35,700 nt of DNA, taken from assembly GCA_014584605.1 (NCBI GenBank), contig JACTMO010000024.1:1-35700 (forward strand). Reading direction: 5' to 3'. Each line of letters opens with the position of its first letter. The first letter of the stretch is position 1. A program made the translations under genes and the position numbers. Under the pieces are notes generated by a model that had not been told where the DNA came from, did not search any database, and worked only from the letters and a program-made list of their open reading frames with translations. This DNA is from Bacteroidota bacterium (GTDB lineage Bacteria > Bacteroidota > Bacteroidia > Flavobacteriales_F > PHOS-HE28). Below are positions 35,477 to 35,700 of the stretch, one piece after another.

Positions 35477-35700
35477 GATGAGCAAAGAATCTGCCCACGT
35501 TGCGGCGGTGTGGTTATCCACAAGTACGGGGTCGTAGGGGGCAGGCAGCGATGGCGCTGCCGATCAGCAGGACGGACTTGATGGAAGAGTCTTTGGGCAT
35601 TCCGGAGGAGTACGGCCCGCCTCCTCCCCGATCGCCGGGACAGTGGCGGACTCGGGATGCGAAGGTACCTAAGCGGAGCGTGCTGGCGGGCGATCGTGGA
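35477..35700 (+). pseudogene. Degenerate IS1-like transposase fragment (zinc ribbon plus helix-turn-helix), cut by window end
   Basis: One frame reads DEQRICPRCGGVVIHKYG, then GRQRWRCRSAGRT and a TGA at 35579-35581. After the stop the same frame continues and ends YLSGACWRAIV at the window edge. The first part matches the CPxCG...G..GxQRwrC..CGRT zinc ribbon at the start of IS1-family InsA and related transposases, with the last zinc Cys replaced by Ala. The second part matches the YLxGxSxRAI helix-turn-helix that follows in such proteins. The in-frame stop, the missing Cys and a TAA just upstream (35474-35476) with no usable start in frame indicate decay. The family call rests on motif resemblance only. 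Confidence 0.55.

Noticed and set aside
35514..35522. TTATCCACA, a perfect DnaA box, possible replication origin
   Set aside because: It is a single box, and it lies inside the zinc-ribbon coding frame (VVIHK) of the transposase fragment. No other boxes or AT-rich unwinding region are nearby.
35274..35537. Short frames on both strands between element copy 2 and the transposase fragment
   Set aside because: No start context, no similarity I recognise, and they cross the element border.
35660..35667. TACCTTCG on the minus strand, promoter-like
   Set aside because: It falls within the decayed transposase frame and no gene on the minus strand follows it.

Overview
The window comes from a Bacteroidota bacterium, most likely a high-GC, Flavobacteriales-like lineage (inference). 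Four things support this. Genes start without Shine-Dalgarno sequences. Many are preceded by the Bacteroidota -7 promoter box TAnnTTTG, usually seen here as TACCTTTG. There is an alternative complex III operon of the ActABCDEF-CoxBA type. There are also phylum-typical proteins: an HU-like/SPOR membrane protein, a CarboxypepD_reg-type TonB receptor and a DUF6089-like barrel. By eye G+C is about two thirds, which creates very long open frames antisense to the real genes; these are not annotated.

Layout. 214-4611: dprA (minus), a TonB-dependent receptor, and kdsB with a TTG start. 4626-6902: an HU-like/SPOR protein, a small WD40-like secreted protein and an acyl-CoA thioesterase. 6922-8273 (minus): a family 9 glycosyltransferase with an uncharacterised 120-residue protein. 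8477-11545: TatD hydrolase, type I asparaginase, tRNA-Ser(GGA) and a DusB-type dihydrouridine synthase. 11521-14048 (minus): rbfA, a methyltransferase and a LolC/E-like permease. 14124-20486: an MsbA-like ABC exporter, then rimP-nusA-infB behind a leader hairpin that looks like an attenuator. 20960-22477 (minus): a DUF6089-like barrel and a small SPOR-like protein. 22641-34241: the respiratory operon actABCDEF-coxBA, closed by a strong terminator. 34312-34998: a probable outer-membrane protein. The right edge holds a repeat and a decayed insertion-sequence fragment.

Function. The largest unit is an electron-transfer chain. ActA-F oxidise menaquinol and pass electrons through Fe-S clusters and c-type hemes to the CuA/heme a/CuB oxidase CoxBA. 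KdsB, the glycosyltransferase, the MsbA-like exporter and the LolC/E-like permease all relate to building the outer envelope. RbfA, RimP, NusA, IF-2, DusB and tRNA-Ser belong to ribosome maturation and translation.

Least expected items: (1) a 202-bp element with 27-bp imperfect terminal inverted repeats, present twice about 14.5 kb apart, both times just after the 3' end of a plus-strand gene; (2) a degenerate IS1-like transposase fragment beside the second copy; (3) the hairpin plus T-run in the rimP-nusA-infB leader; (4) a Fur-superfamily-like palindrome upstream of the respiratory operon; (5) a predicted helical insertion of about 65 residues in the CuA domain of CoxB; (6) promoter boxes ending only 6 nt before start codons, implying leaderless mRNAs. 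I found no complete, clearly novel multi-gene system; the 202-bp element is the best candidate for something undescribed.
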